DNA of 59,424 bases, taken from assembly GCA_022340905.1 (NCBI GenBank), contig JAJDNB010000250.1, positions 1-59,424 of the forward strand. The letters run 5' to 3'. A program made the position numbers and the translations under genes. The notes beneath the pieces are model-generated. The model did no database searches, was not told the DNA's origin, and saw only the letters and a program-made list of their open reading frames with translations. Every line of letters starts with the position of its first letter. The stretch's first letter is position 1. Below, piece after piece: positions 7,769-16,630 of this stretch. The stretch comes from Deltaproteobacteria bacterium. Its GTDB lineage: Bacteria; Desulfobacterota; Syntrophobacteria; BM002.

Positions 7769-8692
7769 TTACAGCCTCAGACGGGCACTGTAAGGCTCTC
7801 CGAAAAACCCGTGGGGCCTAAAGGTCAAGATCAGCAAAATGATAGAGTAAGCGATGAAGTCCCGCAAAGTGGACGGGAAGATCATGGCTACAAAAATCTC
7901 AATGAATCCAAGTAAGAAGCCAGCTAAACAAGCCCCGAGAATGGAACCTCTTCCTCCAAGAATGGCAGCCACAAAGGCCTTCCAGCCGAAGATGATCCCC
8001 ATGTATGGGTCGAGAACAGGATAGGCCACGCCGAAGAATATCCCTGCCACGGCGGCCAAAGCCGAACCGATGGCAAAAGTCATGCGGGCAATGTTGTTTA
8101 TGGGTACCCCCAGAAGGGGAACCACCACGTAGTCAAAGGCCATGGCGCGCATGGCCATTCCCCATCGGGTCTTGCGGACGAACAAGTGCAGCGCGTACAT
8201 GAGGGCAATGGAAACTAAGACGATCATGATCTTCTTGTTGGTGACAAAAACACCGCCCAGATTGTAAGTGGTTGACTGGACAAGGGCAGGAAAACTTATT
8301 CGTTGGGCGCCAAGAAGGGCCAGATTTCCTGTCTCCAATATGATGCCAATCATCAGGCCGGTAATTGCAGCGGAGGCCCTGGGGGCATCTCGCAAGGGTC
8401 TGTAGCCCACTCGCTCCACGATCATGCCTACGAAGGAGGTCAGAAACATGGAAATGAGGATGGTCAATACCAGAATCAACCAGTGGGGTAGTGCCAGGGC
8501 TCCCATGGAAGATAAGGCCACCAGGCCGGTTGCCACCCCAAAACCTATATATGCTCCCACCATAAAAATATCGCCATGGGCAAAATTAAAGAGCATCAGG
8601 ACGCCATAAACCATGGAATAACCCAGGGCGATCAGGGCATAAAAGCTACCCCACTGAAGAGCGTTGATCAGGTTTTGGAAGAAAAAAGTCAC
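7769..8692 (-). CDS. livH: Branched-chain-type ABC transporter permease LivH
   Basis: 307 residues from GTG 8692. That start has AAGGAG 8 bases upstream, while the in-frame GTG at 8701 would overlap the ribosome binding site. Characteristic segments are YALIALGYSMVYGVLMLFNF, the cytoplasmic loop TRWGMAMRAMAFD, and the late GGRGSILGACLAGFLLG. It forms the permease channel with LivM. It lies 279 bp downstream of livK, behind a terminator hairpin, so it is probably made at a lower level than the binding protein. Confidence 0.9.
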   Translation of the reverse strand: MTFFFQNLINALQWGSFYALIALGYSMVYGVLMLFNFAHGDIFMVGAYIGFGVATGLVALSSMGALALPHWLILVLTILISMFLTSFVGMIVERVGYRPLRDAPRASAAITGLMIGIILETGNLALLGAQRISFPALVQSTTYNLGGVFVTNKKIMIVLVSIALMYALHLFVRKTRWGMAMRAMAFDYVVVPLLGVPINNIARMTFAIGSALAAVAGIFFGVAYPVLDPYMGIIFGWKAFVAAILGGRGSILGACLAGFLLGFIEIFVAMIFPSTLRDFIAYSIILLILTFRPHGFFGEPYSARLRL

Positions 8693-8888
8693 CGCAAGCA
8701 CTCCTTATCTGAAAGATCCCACATCCCCCGAAACTCTATTCCCTCAGCATACTGGGACACCCTTGGTTGCTTTAACACCCTGTCTGCGGCGTGGGGTAAA
8801 AGGGCCAACCCTGTCAAACGTACTACCTCATTCGACAAGAAAAAGGCGAGGAGGGCGTGAAATGTTCCCTTGATCTTTAAAGAAAAGG

Positions 8889-8913
8889 AGGCCAGGGCTC
8901 TTGGCCCTGGCCT
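8889..8913 (-). terminator. Intrinsic terminator after livK
   Basis: A perfect 10-bp stem (AGGCCAGGGC and GCCCTGGCCT) with a 5-base loop. On the minus strand it is followed by CCTTTTCTTT. Placed between livK and livH, it should let part of the transcripts end after livK, giving excess binding protein. Confidence 0.75.
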
Positions 8914-8971
8914 GCTTACTTCAAGCAGTTTGTATTCACTGATGTGTATGCCACCTGACTCAAACTTCAGT

Positions 8972-10144
8972 CTACGGGCAGACAGATTTATAAAATTCGA
9001 ACTCTCCCTTATCGCTTATCCTAACAATAACCGCACACTTAAGTGGGTCGCCCTCTTCGGTGAAGGTCATCTTGCCGGTAATGCCGTCGAATTCCTTGAT
9101 CTTGGCCAGGGCGTCACGAACACACTGGCGGTCTTTCTCAATTTTGCCGGTAATTTCGCCACAGTTCTGGATGGCCGTTTGAACGATGCGGATTGAATCC
9201 CAGGTCAAGGCGCCCACATCGTCGGGCACGTAGCCATAAGTCTTGTTGTAACGATCAATGAAAGCTTTTGTATCCCCGGTCGCTCCGGCAGCAGCGTAAT
9301 GGGTGCTGAAGAAGAGGCCGTAACAGTCTTCGCCGCAGAGTTTAACCGTTTCGGCCGATCCCCAACTATCGCTGCCCACGATGGGTTTGTTCCACCCCAG
9401 TTCATGAGCCTGCTGGACGATCAAGGCCACCTCGTTGTAGTACTGGGGGGTGAACAGTACTTCGGCTCCTGAGCGAATGATCTTGGTTAACTGAGAGCTG
9501 AAGTCGGTGTCTTTGGTGGTGAAACTTTCATAGGCCACCACAGAGCCCGCCCCATGGAGCTTTTCCCAGGCCTCTTGAAAGAACTCGGCCAATCCCTTGG
9601 GATAGTCACTTGCCACGTCATACAAAACAGCGGCTTTAGAAAAATGGAACTCCTGGGTAATGAAATTGGCCAAAACCGGCCCTTGAAAGGGATCGAGGAA
9701 ACAGCCACGGAAAACAAAGGGACGATCTTTGGTAGTATCCGGATTGGTTGACCAGGGGCTAATCATGGGAGTTTTGTAACTATTGCACACAGCGCCTGCA
9801 GGAACCGCCTGTTTGGAGGCCTGAGGTCCGACAATAGCCAGAACTTCGTCCTCGACAATCATCTTGGTTGCGGCCTTTACCGCCGACTCAGCCTTGGACT
9901 CGTTGTCTTCAAGGACCAATTCGACCTTATAGGTTTTGTCTCCAACTTTAAGACCGCCGGCTTTGTTGATGTCTTCGAGCCACATCTGGGCTGCGAACTT
10001 TGTCCCTTCTCCCACTTTGGGTATATCACCCGTCATGGGCGCGTTGATACCGATTTTGATGGTTTTTGACTTGCACCAGGCCGAAGGTGAGAATACCAGA
10101 CCTACAACCAAAAACGAGACAATAAGAATCCAACTCTTTTTCAT
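8972..10144 (-). CDS. livK: Periplasmic substrate-binding protein LivK-like
   Basis: About 390 residues. Three tandem ATG codons follow GGAGG; the third (10144) has the best spacing. The N-terminus MKKSWILIVSFLVVGLVF followed by SPSAWC-K is a signal peptide, with cleavage expected after the AWC region. The mature part starts KTIKIGINAPMTGDIPKVGE, the normal opening of type I periplasmic binding proteins of the HAAT family, and GPQASKQAVPAGAVCNSYKT lines the expected ligand cleft. First gene of livKHMGF. The ligand cannot be read from sequence. Confidence 0.9.
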   Translation of the reverse strand: MKKSWILIVSFLVVGLVFSPSAWCKSKTIKIGINAPMTGDIPKVGEGTKFAAQMWLEDINKAGGLKVGDKTYKVELVLEDNESKAESAVKAATKMIVEDEVLAIVGPQASKQAVPAGAVCNSYKTPMISPWSTNPDTTKDRPFVFRGCFLDPFQGPVLANFITQEFHFSKAAVLYDVASDYPKGLAEFFQEAWEKLHGAGSVVAYESFTTKDTDFSSQLTKIIRSGAEVLFTPQYYNEVALIVQQAHELGWNKPIVGSDSWGSAETVKLCGEDCYGLFFSTHYAAAGATGDTKAFIDRYNKTYGYVPDDVGALTWDSIRIVQTAIQNCGEITGKIEKDRQCVRDALAKIKEFDGITGKMTFTEEGDPLKCAVIVRISDKGEFEFYKSVCP

Positions 10145-10283
10145 CATCATCCTCCCCTTATTCTCTTTACGCGCTGATTTGATAGAGATAAACCACGTCC
10201 ACCAGGAAAGCCGTACTCAGGACTTCTAACAGAAAACCCTTTCTTTTTTAACAATTGGGGATACCCAGAAGATAAATGTGAGA

Positions 10284-10312
10284 TTTTTAGCACATAGCCG
10301 ATGGATTTTCAA
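10284..10312 (-). promoter_or_regulatory. Putative sigma-70-type promoter of livK
   Basis: On the minus strand TTGAAA (10307-10312) and TAAAAA (10284-10289) are separated by 17 bases, about 135 bp upstream of livK. The fit is fair, not perfect; no operator was recognised. Confidence 0.4.
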
Positions 10313-10330
10313 CGATTATTTGTGGAGAGG

Positions 10331-10505
10331 CTACCAAACAGTAGGCAACAGGCGGCTCGCAACAGAGAGGCAGGAATGAAACGGAGATGGGGCGAAACGG
10401 CGAGGCAAAAGCCAGCAAGCAGCTGACAGCAAGAGGACAGAAGACAACAGGCGAAACATTTCAGAACTGTTAAAGTGCCTAGTGCCTAGTTGAAACCGCT
10501 GCCAG
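10331..10505. repeat. Degenerate word array (GGCAACAGGCGGC and AGTGCCTAGTGCCTAG)
   Basis: Intergenic stretch between livK and fadB built of purine-rich variants of CAGCAGGCAGC followed by AGTGCCTAGTGCCTAG at about 10477. The same two words follow each other in the arrays at 29883 and 35364. No gene is visible in 10151-10537. Confidence 0.55.
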
Positions 10506-10537
10506 CGAGGTAGGAGCGACAATATTGACTCAAGCGG

Positions 10538-12583
10538 TTAAAAAGTAAAGAATACCTTTTGGAGCACCTTGGGTGTATATCCCGCCATATCGAGATACAT
10601 GGTTACCCCACCCATGAAAAATGGCCAGCCTGCGCCCATAATCATGGCCAAATCCACGTCCCTGGTGTCTCCCACGACTTTCTCCTCCATGATGAGATCA
10701 ATCTCGCGGGTTAGATTAGTTAAAACCCGTTCGGTGATCTCCTCTCTGCGAAACTCTTTTTCTCCCCTTTTCTGCCACAGATCTTTCAGTTCCGGATTTT
10801 CTCTAAGGTTTGGTGGTTCACCTATATAAATTCCCGGCATATTGGCATCCACCATTCGCCTCAAATTTTGGTTGACGGGGAAGCGTTGAGGTCCGAAGGC
10901 ACGGTTTAGCGTTTCCAGTACATGGGCTGCTACCGCCGGTCCCACAAACCCCAACAGTTCAAAAGGAGCCATGGGCAACCCCAGGCTGAGGGCGGCTTCA
11001 TCAACACGTTGAAAATCAGCTCCCTCGTCTACCATGTCGAGGCAGTCCACCAGCATTTTTGTCAGAATGCGATTAACCAGGAACCCAGCAGAATCCTTCA
11101 CTCGTATGGCAGTCTTCCGCAGTTGCTTGGCAACAGCGAAAGTGGTGGCAATAGTGACGTCGTTAGTTTTATCTCCAGGGATTATCTCCACCAGCGGCAG
11201 CACAGCAACTGGGTTGAAGAAGTGAAGTCCAACCACCCTCTCGGGGTGTCGAAGCTTAGAGGCCATCGTTGTAATGGAAAGGCTCGAGGTGTTGGTGGCA
11301 AGGATGCACTTCGATGAGACCACCTCCTCGGCCTCGGCGAATACCTGCTGCTTTACCTGCATTTGCTCAAAAACCGCCTCGATGACGAAGTCACAGTCAG
11401 CAAAATCGGTCCAATCGAGCGTACCCTGCACCAGGGTTAACAGGTGGCGTGCTTTGGCTTCTGACAGCCTCTCTTTTTCCACCAGTTTGTCCAATTCCGC
11501 CTGAATGTATTTAATTCCCTTGTCAACAAACTCCTGCTTGATGTCTTTGATCACCACGGGTATTTCGTAACGGCGGAGGAATAAAAGGGCCAGTTGGGAG
11601 GCCATAAGACCTGCTCCGATAATTCCGATCTTGGAGACTTTCAGGGGGTCTGTTTGAGGCACTCCAGCTGGCCGCTTGGCGCGCCGCTGGACCAGATCAA
11701 AGGAATATATGCTCGCCTTGCATTGGCGGCTTTTGATAAGATCGCCCAAGGCCTTGTCTTCTTCAGAAAAACCCTGATCCACGTCCCAGCTGAATGCACC
11801 TTCTATCAACTCCAGGGCTCGATAAGGCGCAATAGCGGCACCATGCACCTTGCTGTCAACAAAATCACGAGCCTTTTTCAGTAAGGGCTTCAAATTGCTG
11901 GAATCAACTGGTTTGCGTTCAACCTTTTCCCTGCTCTCTATGATCCCTTCCAAAAAACGAATAGAATCATCCAGGAACTCGGCAGTATCAAACAAACGAT
12001 CTGCCAGGCCCATATCGAAGGCCTGGAACCCTTTGATCATGCGATTTTGGTTCAGAGGATTGTAAACGATCAGCTCCAGGGCCTTCTCTGGGCCGAGCAA
12101 CCGGGGCGCCAAAGTGGAGCCACCCCAGCCAGGGATGATACCCAGAAAACACTCAGGGAAAGCTAGGGCAGTGACTCCTTTTGATACTGTCCGGTAATCG
12201 CAGTAGAGTGATATCTCCAATCCACCACCGAGGGCAGCACCATTTATGGCTGCCACGGTAGGGTATGGAAGCTCCATGATTCTCTTAAAGGTTGCGTGGC
12301 CGAACTGTCCAATGGCTTTTCCCTGCTCGAAAGTGTTGATGAAGGGTATCTGGGTAAGATCAGCGCCAGCAGCGAAGATGTACGGTTTTCCCGTGAGAAG
12401 AATACCTTTGACATCTGATTCTTTTTGAATAGAGTCGAGCGCCTTGTTTAGAGAGTTTAGTGCCTCCTCGTCAAAAGTGGTTGGCTTCTTGTAATCTTCT
12501 CCGTTGTCCATGGTAAGCAGAGCAATCTTACCCACTCTGGATTCGAAAAAACGCGGATAAAACTGAGTGACGATTTTGGCCAT
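10538..12583 (-). CDS. fadB: Bifunctional enoyl-CoA hydratase / 3-hydroxyacyl-CoA dehydrogenase
   Basis: 681 residues. The N-terminal crotonase domain (about 1-200) carries IFAAGADLTQIPF and NGAALGGGLEISLYCDYR; the central Rossmann domain begins KIGIIGAGLMASQLALLF (about 320), with ATNTSSLSIT and LHFFNPVAVLPLVEI, followed by two C-terminal 3-hydroxyacyl-CoA dehydrogenase C domains. It carries out hydration and NAD-dependent oxidation in beta-oxidation. At 681 residues it is slightly shorter than E. coli FadB (729). It is the last gene of tetR-fadE-fadA-fadB. A trifunctional-type complex with FadA is expected from the family. Confidence 0.92.
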   Translation of the reverse strand: MAKIVTQFYPRFFESRVGKIALLTMDNGEDYKKPTTFDEEALNSLNKALDSIQKESDVKGILLTGKPYIFAAGADLTQIPFINTFEQGKAIGQFGHATFKRIMELPYPTVAAINGAALGGGLEISLYCDYRTVSKGVTALAFPECFLGIIPGWGGSTLAPRLLGPEKALELIVYNPLNQNRMIKGFQAFDMGLADRLFDTAEFLDDSIRFLEGIIESREKVERKPVDSSNLKPLLKKARDFVDSKVHGAAIAPYRALELIEGAFSWDVDQGFSEEDKALGDLIKSRQCKASIYSFDLVQRRAKRPAGVPQTDPLKVSKIGIIGAGLMASQLALLFLRRYEIPVVIKDIKQEFVDKGIKYIQAELDKLVEKERLSEAKARHLLTLVQGTLDWTDFADCDFVIEAVFEQMQVKQQVFAEAEEVVSSKCILATNTSSLSITTMASKLRHPERVVGLHFFNPVAVLPLVEIIPGDKTNDVTIATTFAVAKQLRKTAIRVKDSAGFLVNRILTKMLVDCLDMVDEGADFQRVDEAALSLGLPMAPFELLGFVGPAVAAHVLETLNRAFGPQRFPVNQNLRRMVDANMPGIYIGEPPNLRENPELKDLWQKRGEKEFRREEITERVLTNLTREIDLIMEEKVVGDTRDVDLAMIMGAGWPFFMGGVTMYLDMAGYTPKVLQKVFFTF

Positions 12584-12602
12584 GACTTTCTCCTCTAAAG
12601 GT

Positions 12603-12655
12603 ACAGCCGGTTAAGCCTGTTATGCCTGCCAAACTGGCTGAACTGACTAAACCTA
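12603..12655. repeat. Degenerate word array (GCCGGTTAAGCCTGTTATGCC)
   Basis: Series of GGTTAAGCC, GTTATGCC, CAAACTGGC and TGAACTGAC-like words between fadA and fadB, related to the hairpin at 4847-4867. Confidence 0.5.
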
Positions 12656-12656
12656 C

Positions 12657-13892
12657 TTACTTCTTTTTTCCCTTGGCTGGCGATTTCTTTTTGGTTGTCT
12701 TCTTGCCCTCGGCTTGCACATTTTCCCAGATTACCGAGCCCCCTTGCCCCAACCCCACACACATGGTGGCCAGCCCATACTTCGCTTTGGGAGTTTCAGC
12801 AAACTCGTTCATGAGGTGAACCATCAAACGGGGACCAGAAGAGGCCAGAGGGTGGCCGAAGGCAATGGCTCCTCCCCATGGATTCAGCCGGGGTTCATCC
12901 GGCCGTTTGAGCTTGAATTCCTGCATGAAGGCAATGCACTGGACGGCAAAGGCCTCATTTAGTTCAATGAAATCCATATGGTCCATGGTCAAACCGGCGA
13001 TCTTGAGGACCTTGTGCGTGGCAGGGATGGGACCGAGCCCCATAACTTCTGGTCGGACCCCGGCGTAGGTATACGCAACGAGGCGCATTTTCGGCTGGAG
13101 GTCCAACTCCTTAGCCTTTTCAGCGGACATGAGTAGAACGCCGCAGGCACCGTCATTGAGGCCTGAGGCGTTTCCTGGTGTCACCTTACCCATTGCCCGG
13201 AAAGGAGTCTTCAATTCCTGCAACCCCTCCATGGTAGTATCGGGCCGGGGTTGTTGGTCACGATCTGCAACAACCCAGCCCTCAGGGGTATAGACTGTCA
13301 TGGGCACGATCATTTTGCTAATTTTTCCCTCTTTGTATGCCTTGGCAGTTCTTTGCTGGGAGAGCATGGCATATTCGTCCGCCATTTCTTTGGTTATCTC
13401 GGGGAACATGTCGTGCAGATTTTCGGCTGTTTTTCCCATAACCAAGGCATCTTCCGAAACCAGCCGATCCACAAGGAACCTAGGGTTGGGATCTGCAGTG
13501 GCGCCCATCGGATGGTGTCCCATATGCTCAACGCCCCCTGCTATAGCAATATCAAAAGCGCCCAGAGCGATTTCTGAGGCAGCAGTAGTGACTGCCGTCA
13601 TGCCACTGGCGCACATGCGATCGATGGAGGCACCAGCGCATTTCTCAGAAAGTCCGGCGAGTACGGCGGTGGTTCTACCGAGGGTAAGGCCTTGATCTCC
13701 CTCTTGAGTTGTTGCTCCCCAGACATTCTCCTCAACCATGTCAGGCCTAACCTGGGGATTGCGGCGAAGAAGCTCACGAATCACTTTCACCACCATGTCG
13801 TCAGCGCGAGTTTGCCAGAAAAATCCCTTGTCTCCGGCCCTACCGTAGGCCGTACGAATGCCGTCCACTAGGACCACTTCTCTTGCTTTCAT
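12657..13892 (-). CDS. fadA: Acetyl-CoA acyltransferase (3-ketoacyl-CoA thiolase)
   Basis: 411 residues. The nucleophilic cysteine sits in SIDRMCASGMTAV (about residue 92), with the second active-site set GGAIAFGHPLASSGPR (histidine) and TMCVGLGQGGSV (cysteine) near the C-terminus. It performs the thiolytic last step of beta-oxidation. The normal enzyme ends soon after the GGSVIWE segment; here a tail of about 20 residues rich in lysine (KKTTKKKSPAKGKKK) is added. Such a basic tail is uncommon and may bind nucleic acid, membrane or a partner, or be neutral. Second-last gene of the fad operon, 133 bp behind fadE with a hairpin-forming array in the gap. Confidence 0.92.
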   Translation of the reverse strand: MKAREVVLVDGIRTAYGRAGDKGFFWQTRADDMVVKVIRELLRRNPQVRPDMVEENVWGATTQEGDQGLTLGRTTAVLAGLSEKCAGASIDRMCASGMTAVTTAASEIALGAFDIAIAGGVEHMGHHPMGATADPNPRFLVDRLVSEDALVMGKTAENLHDMFPEITKEMADEYAMLSQQRTAKAYKEGKISKMIVPMTVYTPEGWVVADRDQQPRPDTTMEGLQELKTPFRAMGKVTPGNASGLNDGACGVLLMSAEKAKELDLQPKMRLVAYTYAGVRPEVMGLGPIPATHKVLKIAGLTMDHMDFIELNEAFAVQCIAFMQEFKLKRPDEPRLNPWGGAIAFGHPLASSGPRLMVHLMNEFAETPKAKYGLATMCVGLGQGGSVIWENVQAEGKKTTKKKSPAKGKKK

Positions 13893-13931
13893 ATCTCGAC
13901 TCCTTTTTCTGAGAGCGAATGGCTAGTATTT

Positions 13932-14017
13932 CACCACAAAGGGCACAAAGCTCACAAAGCTATAAAATGTCTATATTTCCCTTTGTGCTCTTTGTGTTCT
14001 TCGTGGTCCACAAAATT
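13932..14017. repeat. Inverted array (CACAAAG word) between fadA and fadE
   Basis: Left arm from 13933 (ACCACAAAGGGCACAAAG) and right arm ending at 14009 (CTTTGTGCTCTTTGTGTTC...CGTGGT) are imperfect reverse complements, about 27 bp each, made of repeats of CACAAAG. In the transcript this forms a stem-loop between two operon genes. Confidence 0.6.
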
Positions 14018-14025
14018 AACATGCC

Positions 14026-15885
14026 TCAACTTAAGGCAAATGACTCCTCCGGGATGTCAACTACTGACCGTTGGCCGCTCATGATTGCTTTGGCCTTGCC
14101 CTTGGACAAAGAGAGAACATTGGTAATAAAGAATTCAGCTGAAGCCACCTTACCCCGATAAAAGGCGGCGCTCCTATTAGAGGCTAAGACCTCCTTCTGA
14201 GATGCAGTATCTGTGGCTCCTGCATCTACATAGATTTCCTGCAGACGCCGCTGGGCGATGAGCGCCTGCCATAAAAGCATAAACCCTATGGCAACATCCC
14301 CGAACAACTCCAGATAGGGGGTGGCATAGAGTAGAGTCTCGATATAATCTTCGGTCATACCTTTCAAACCGAAGTACTTGGTTACGTGGATGAGTTGTTC
14401 TCGAGCGGTTTCAAAGAGGGCCACCTGTTCCCGCAGCTCAAAATCTCTTCGGGCCCATTTCAGAAAGTCTTCGGTTTCCGCTATCAACCGTTTGAAGAGT
14501 TGTCCCCTCTTGATGACCAATTTCCGTCCCACTAAATCCAAGGCTTGAATACCGTTGGTTCCCTCATAAATGGACGCGATCTTACAATCGCGCAGGTGTT
14601 GTTCGACGGGATATTCCTGACAATAGCCGTAGCCACCGTGTACCTGGATTGCGGTTTCACAAACCCTGAATCCCATGTCGCTGCCATAGGCCTTGCAGAC
14701 AGGGATGAGGATATCGATAAAGTCCTGGTACTTCTCTTTCTCTTCTTCGTCGGTGGTGGAACGGACCATGTCCTCGCAAAAACCGACATAATAGAGGAGA
14801 GCCCGGAGCCCTTCGCTTACAGATTTCATGAACATGAGCATGCGCCGCACATTAGGATGCTTAATGATGGCCACTCTGGGCGCGGTTGGATCCTTCATTC
14901 GATCGACCTCAGTACCCTGGATGCGTTCCTTGGCAAACTGAAGGGCGGCGAGGTAGGCTGCGGTGGCGTGAGAGAGCCCCTGCATGCCAACAAAAAGCCT
15001 GGCCTCATTCATCATCTGGAACATGATGCGCATCCCTCGGTTCTCCTCTCCGAGCAAGTAACCGATACAGTTGTTGTTTTCCCCAAAATTCAGCACGGAG
15101 GTGGGGGAGCCGTGAATTCCCAGCTTGTGTTCTACACCACCGCAGGCGACATCGTTAGCAATGAGTTGGCCGTTTTCCAGCCGCTTTTTGGGGACAATAA
15201 AAATGGAAATGCCTTTTGTACCGAGCGGGGATCCCTCTACTCGGGCCAGCACCATGTGTACAATGTTTTCAGTGAGGTCATGCTCACCACAGGAGATGAA
15301 GATTTTTGTGCCTGAAATGTTGTAAGTACCGTCTGCATTCCGCACTGCTTTGGTGCGCAGGGCGCCCACATCAGTTCCAGCCTGAGGCTCGGTGAGGCAC
15401 ATGGTCCCGCACCACTTGCCGCTATAGAGTTTGTCCATGAAAATGTGCCTTTGCTCTTTGGTGCCAAAGATCTCAACTAGTCTGGCGGCGCCGTGAGTGA
15501 GACCAGGGAACATGATAAGACTCCAATTGGCGGCTCCGAATGATTCTATGGCGGCGAGACTGAGGGCTACCGGGAGACCCTGACCACCCACTTCGACTCT
15601 GTCGGCCATGGCTAGCCAACCGCCCTGACAGTACATGCCGTAGGCTCGATGGTAGGATTCCGGCACCCTTACCGAGCCATCTTCGTAAATACAGCCCTCC
15701 AGATCCCCTTTGCGGTTGGCCGGTGCAAGTTCGCTCTCCGCCAACTTCCATGCCTGCTCCAGTACCATGTCGTACATATCTCTGGAATACTCTGCGTACT
15801 TAGCGGTGTTGCCCAACTGTTCGATGTCGAGCTGCTCATAGAGCACGAATTTAACGTCTCTTTCATCCACCAATAAATTCGCCAT
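14026..15885 (-). CDS. fadE: Acyl-CoA dehydrogenase, long C-terminal type
   Basis: 619 residues, the length of the class with an extra C-terminal domain (as in DmdC and many anaerobe FadE-like enzymes). Signatures are MCLTEPQAGTDVGALRTKAV (FAD and substrate contacts), IHGSPTSVLNFGENNNC, QVHGGYGYCQEYPVEQHLRD and SIYEGTNGIQALDLVGRKL, where the glutamate of YEGTNGIQ corresponds to the catalytic base. It starts the beta-oxidation cycle and needs an electron transfer flavoprotein, which is not in the window. It follows the tetR gene by 40 bp and so is the first enzyme of the regulated operon. Confidence 0.92.
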   Translation of the reverse strand: MANLLVDERDVKFVLYEQLDIEQLGNTAKYAEYSRDMYDMVLEQAWKLAESELAPANRKGDLEGCIYEDGSVRVPESYHRAYGMYCQGGWLAMADRVEVGGQGLPVALSLAAIESFGAANWSLIMFPGLTHGAARLVEIFGTKEQRHIFMDKLYSGKWCGTMCLTEPQAGTDVGALRTKAVRNADGTYNISGTKIFISCGEHDLTENIVHMVLARVEGSPLGTKGISIFIVPKKRLENGQLIANDVACGGVEHKLGIHGSPTSVLNFGENNNCIGYLLGEENRGMRIMFQMMNEARLFVGMQGLSHATAAYLAALQFAKERIQGTEVDRMKDPTAPRVAIIKHPNVRRMLMFMKSVSEGLRALLYYVGFCEDMVRSTTDEEEKEKYQDFIDILIPVCKAYGSDMGFRVCETAIQVHGGYGYCQEYPVEQHLRDCKIASIYEGTNGIQALDLVGRKLVIKRGQLFKRLIAETEDFLKWARRDFELREQVALFETAREQLIHVTKYFGLKGMTEDYIETLLYATPYLELFGDVAIGFMLLWQALIAQRRLQEIYVDAGATDTASQKEVLASNRSAAFYRGKVASAEFFITNVLSLSKGKAKAIMSGQRSVVDIPEESFALS

Positions 15886-15925
15886 AGTTAACTCCTCGTA
15901 TGCAGTCAGCCCTCAGCGATTAACA

Positions 15926-16516
15926 TCATTCTCTAAGTCCCCGAGTGAACAAATCGGCCAGGGGATCTGCCATGTGGGCAAGATCGTAGTTTTTACCTGC
16001 CAACAACCATGAGGTGACCGTTTCATCCAGTGCACCAAAAAAGGCCCTCTTAATAGCGCTCACGTAGACATCCTTGCGAAACAACCCCTGCTGCTGCCCT
16101 TCTTCGATGATGTCACCAATGAGGTCGAAATAGACCTTCAGGTCCGTTTTGGGGTAAGCGCTCATGAAATGACGACTCTGGCGGAGTTCGAGTTGAAAGA
16201 CTGCCGCCAGATCAGGATGCTTTTGCATCTCGACGAGGTGAAGGTGGACGAGTTTTGAAAGTTTGACTTGGGCATTTTTTTCTCTGCTCAACTGTCGATG
16301 GAATTCCTGAATAAATCTTTGGACTTTTTCCTCAAAGATACTGATGAGGAGGTCATCTTTGTTCTTGAAATAGAGATAGATGGTTCCAGCAGCCACCCCC
16401 GCTTCTCGGGCCACATCAGCAATTGTTGCTTGGTGATATCCATACTGAGCAAATGAGGCTATTGCTGCATTCATAATCCGGTCGCGCTTATCGTTGGTTT
16501 TTTTTACCCGTGCCAT
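15926..16516 (-). CDS. TetR/AcrR-family regulator of the fad operon
   Basis: 196 residues from ATG 16516 (MARVKKTNDKRD); an ATG three codons upstream is also in frame. The HTH covers about residues 10-55, with DVAREAGVAAGTIYLYFKNK, a very typical TetR recognition helix region. The C-terminal part resembles fatty-acid-responsive FadR proteins of the TetR type, such as that of Bacillus. It is the first gene of tetR-fadE-fadA-fadB, and a perfect palindrome of FadR type lies between its promoter and its start, so autoregulation and release by acyl-CoA are likely. The ligand is inferred from family and operon only. Confidence 0.88.
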   Translation of the reverse strand: MARVKKTNDKRDRIMNAAIASFAQYGYHQATIADVAREAGVAAGTIYLYFKNKDDLLISIFEEKVQRFIQEFHRQLSREKNAQVKLSKLVHLHLVEMQKHPDLAAVFQLELRQSRHFMSAYPKTDLKVYFDLIGDIIEEGQQQGLFRKDVYVSAIKRAFFGALDETVTSWLLAGKNYDLAHMADPLADLFTRGLRE

Positions 16517-16573
16517 AAGGAGCATCCCAAGAAATCAATTCTTAGAACGGTTCGCCGTGCTGTCAGCTGAATT

Positions 16574-16593
16574 ATGAATGAATATTCATTCAT
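16574..16593. promoter_or_regulatory. FadR-type operator of the tetR-fadEAB operon
   Basis: Perfect 20-bp palindrome ATGAATGAATATTCATTCAT. It matches the known box of TetR-type FadR from Bacillus (TGAATGA, centre, TCATTCA). It starts 7 bp downstream of the -10 box and so overlaps the expected transcription start. Confidence 0.85.
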
Positions 16594-16600
16594 CAACGTT

Positions 16601-16630
16601 AGTATACTTTTTGTTTGACTAATATGTCAA
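16601..16630 (-). promoter_or_regulatory. Sigma-70-type promoter of tetR-fadEAB
   Basis: On the minus strand a consensus TTGACA (16625-16630) and TATACT (16601-16606) with an 18-base spacer. The expected start near 16594 falls at the edge of the operator, which fits simple repression. Confidence 0.75.

Noticed and set aside
4880-10144. Reading the liv operon as a specific Leu/Ile/Val importer
   Set aside because: Family membership is clear, but substrate differs widely within it; the neighbouring fad genes make a carboxylate substrate equally possible, so only the family is claimed.
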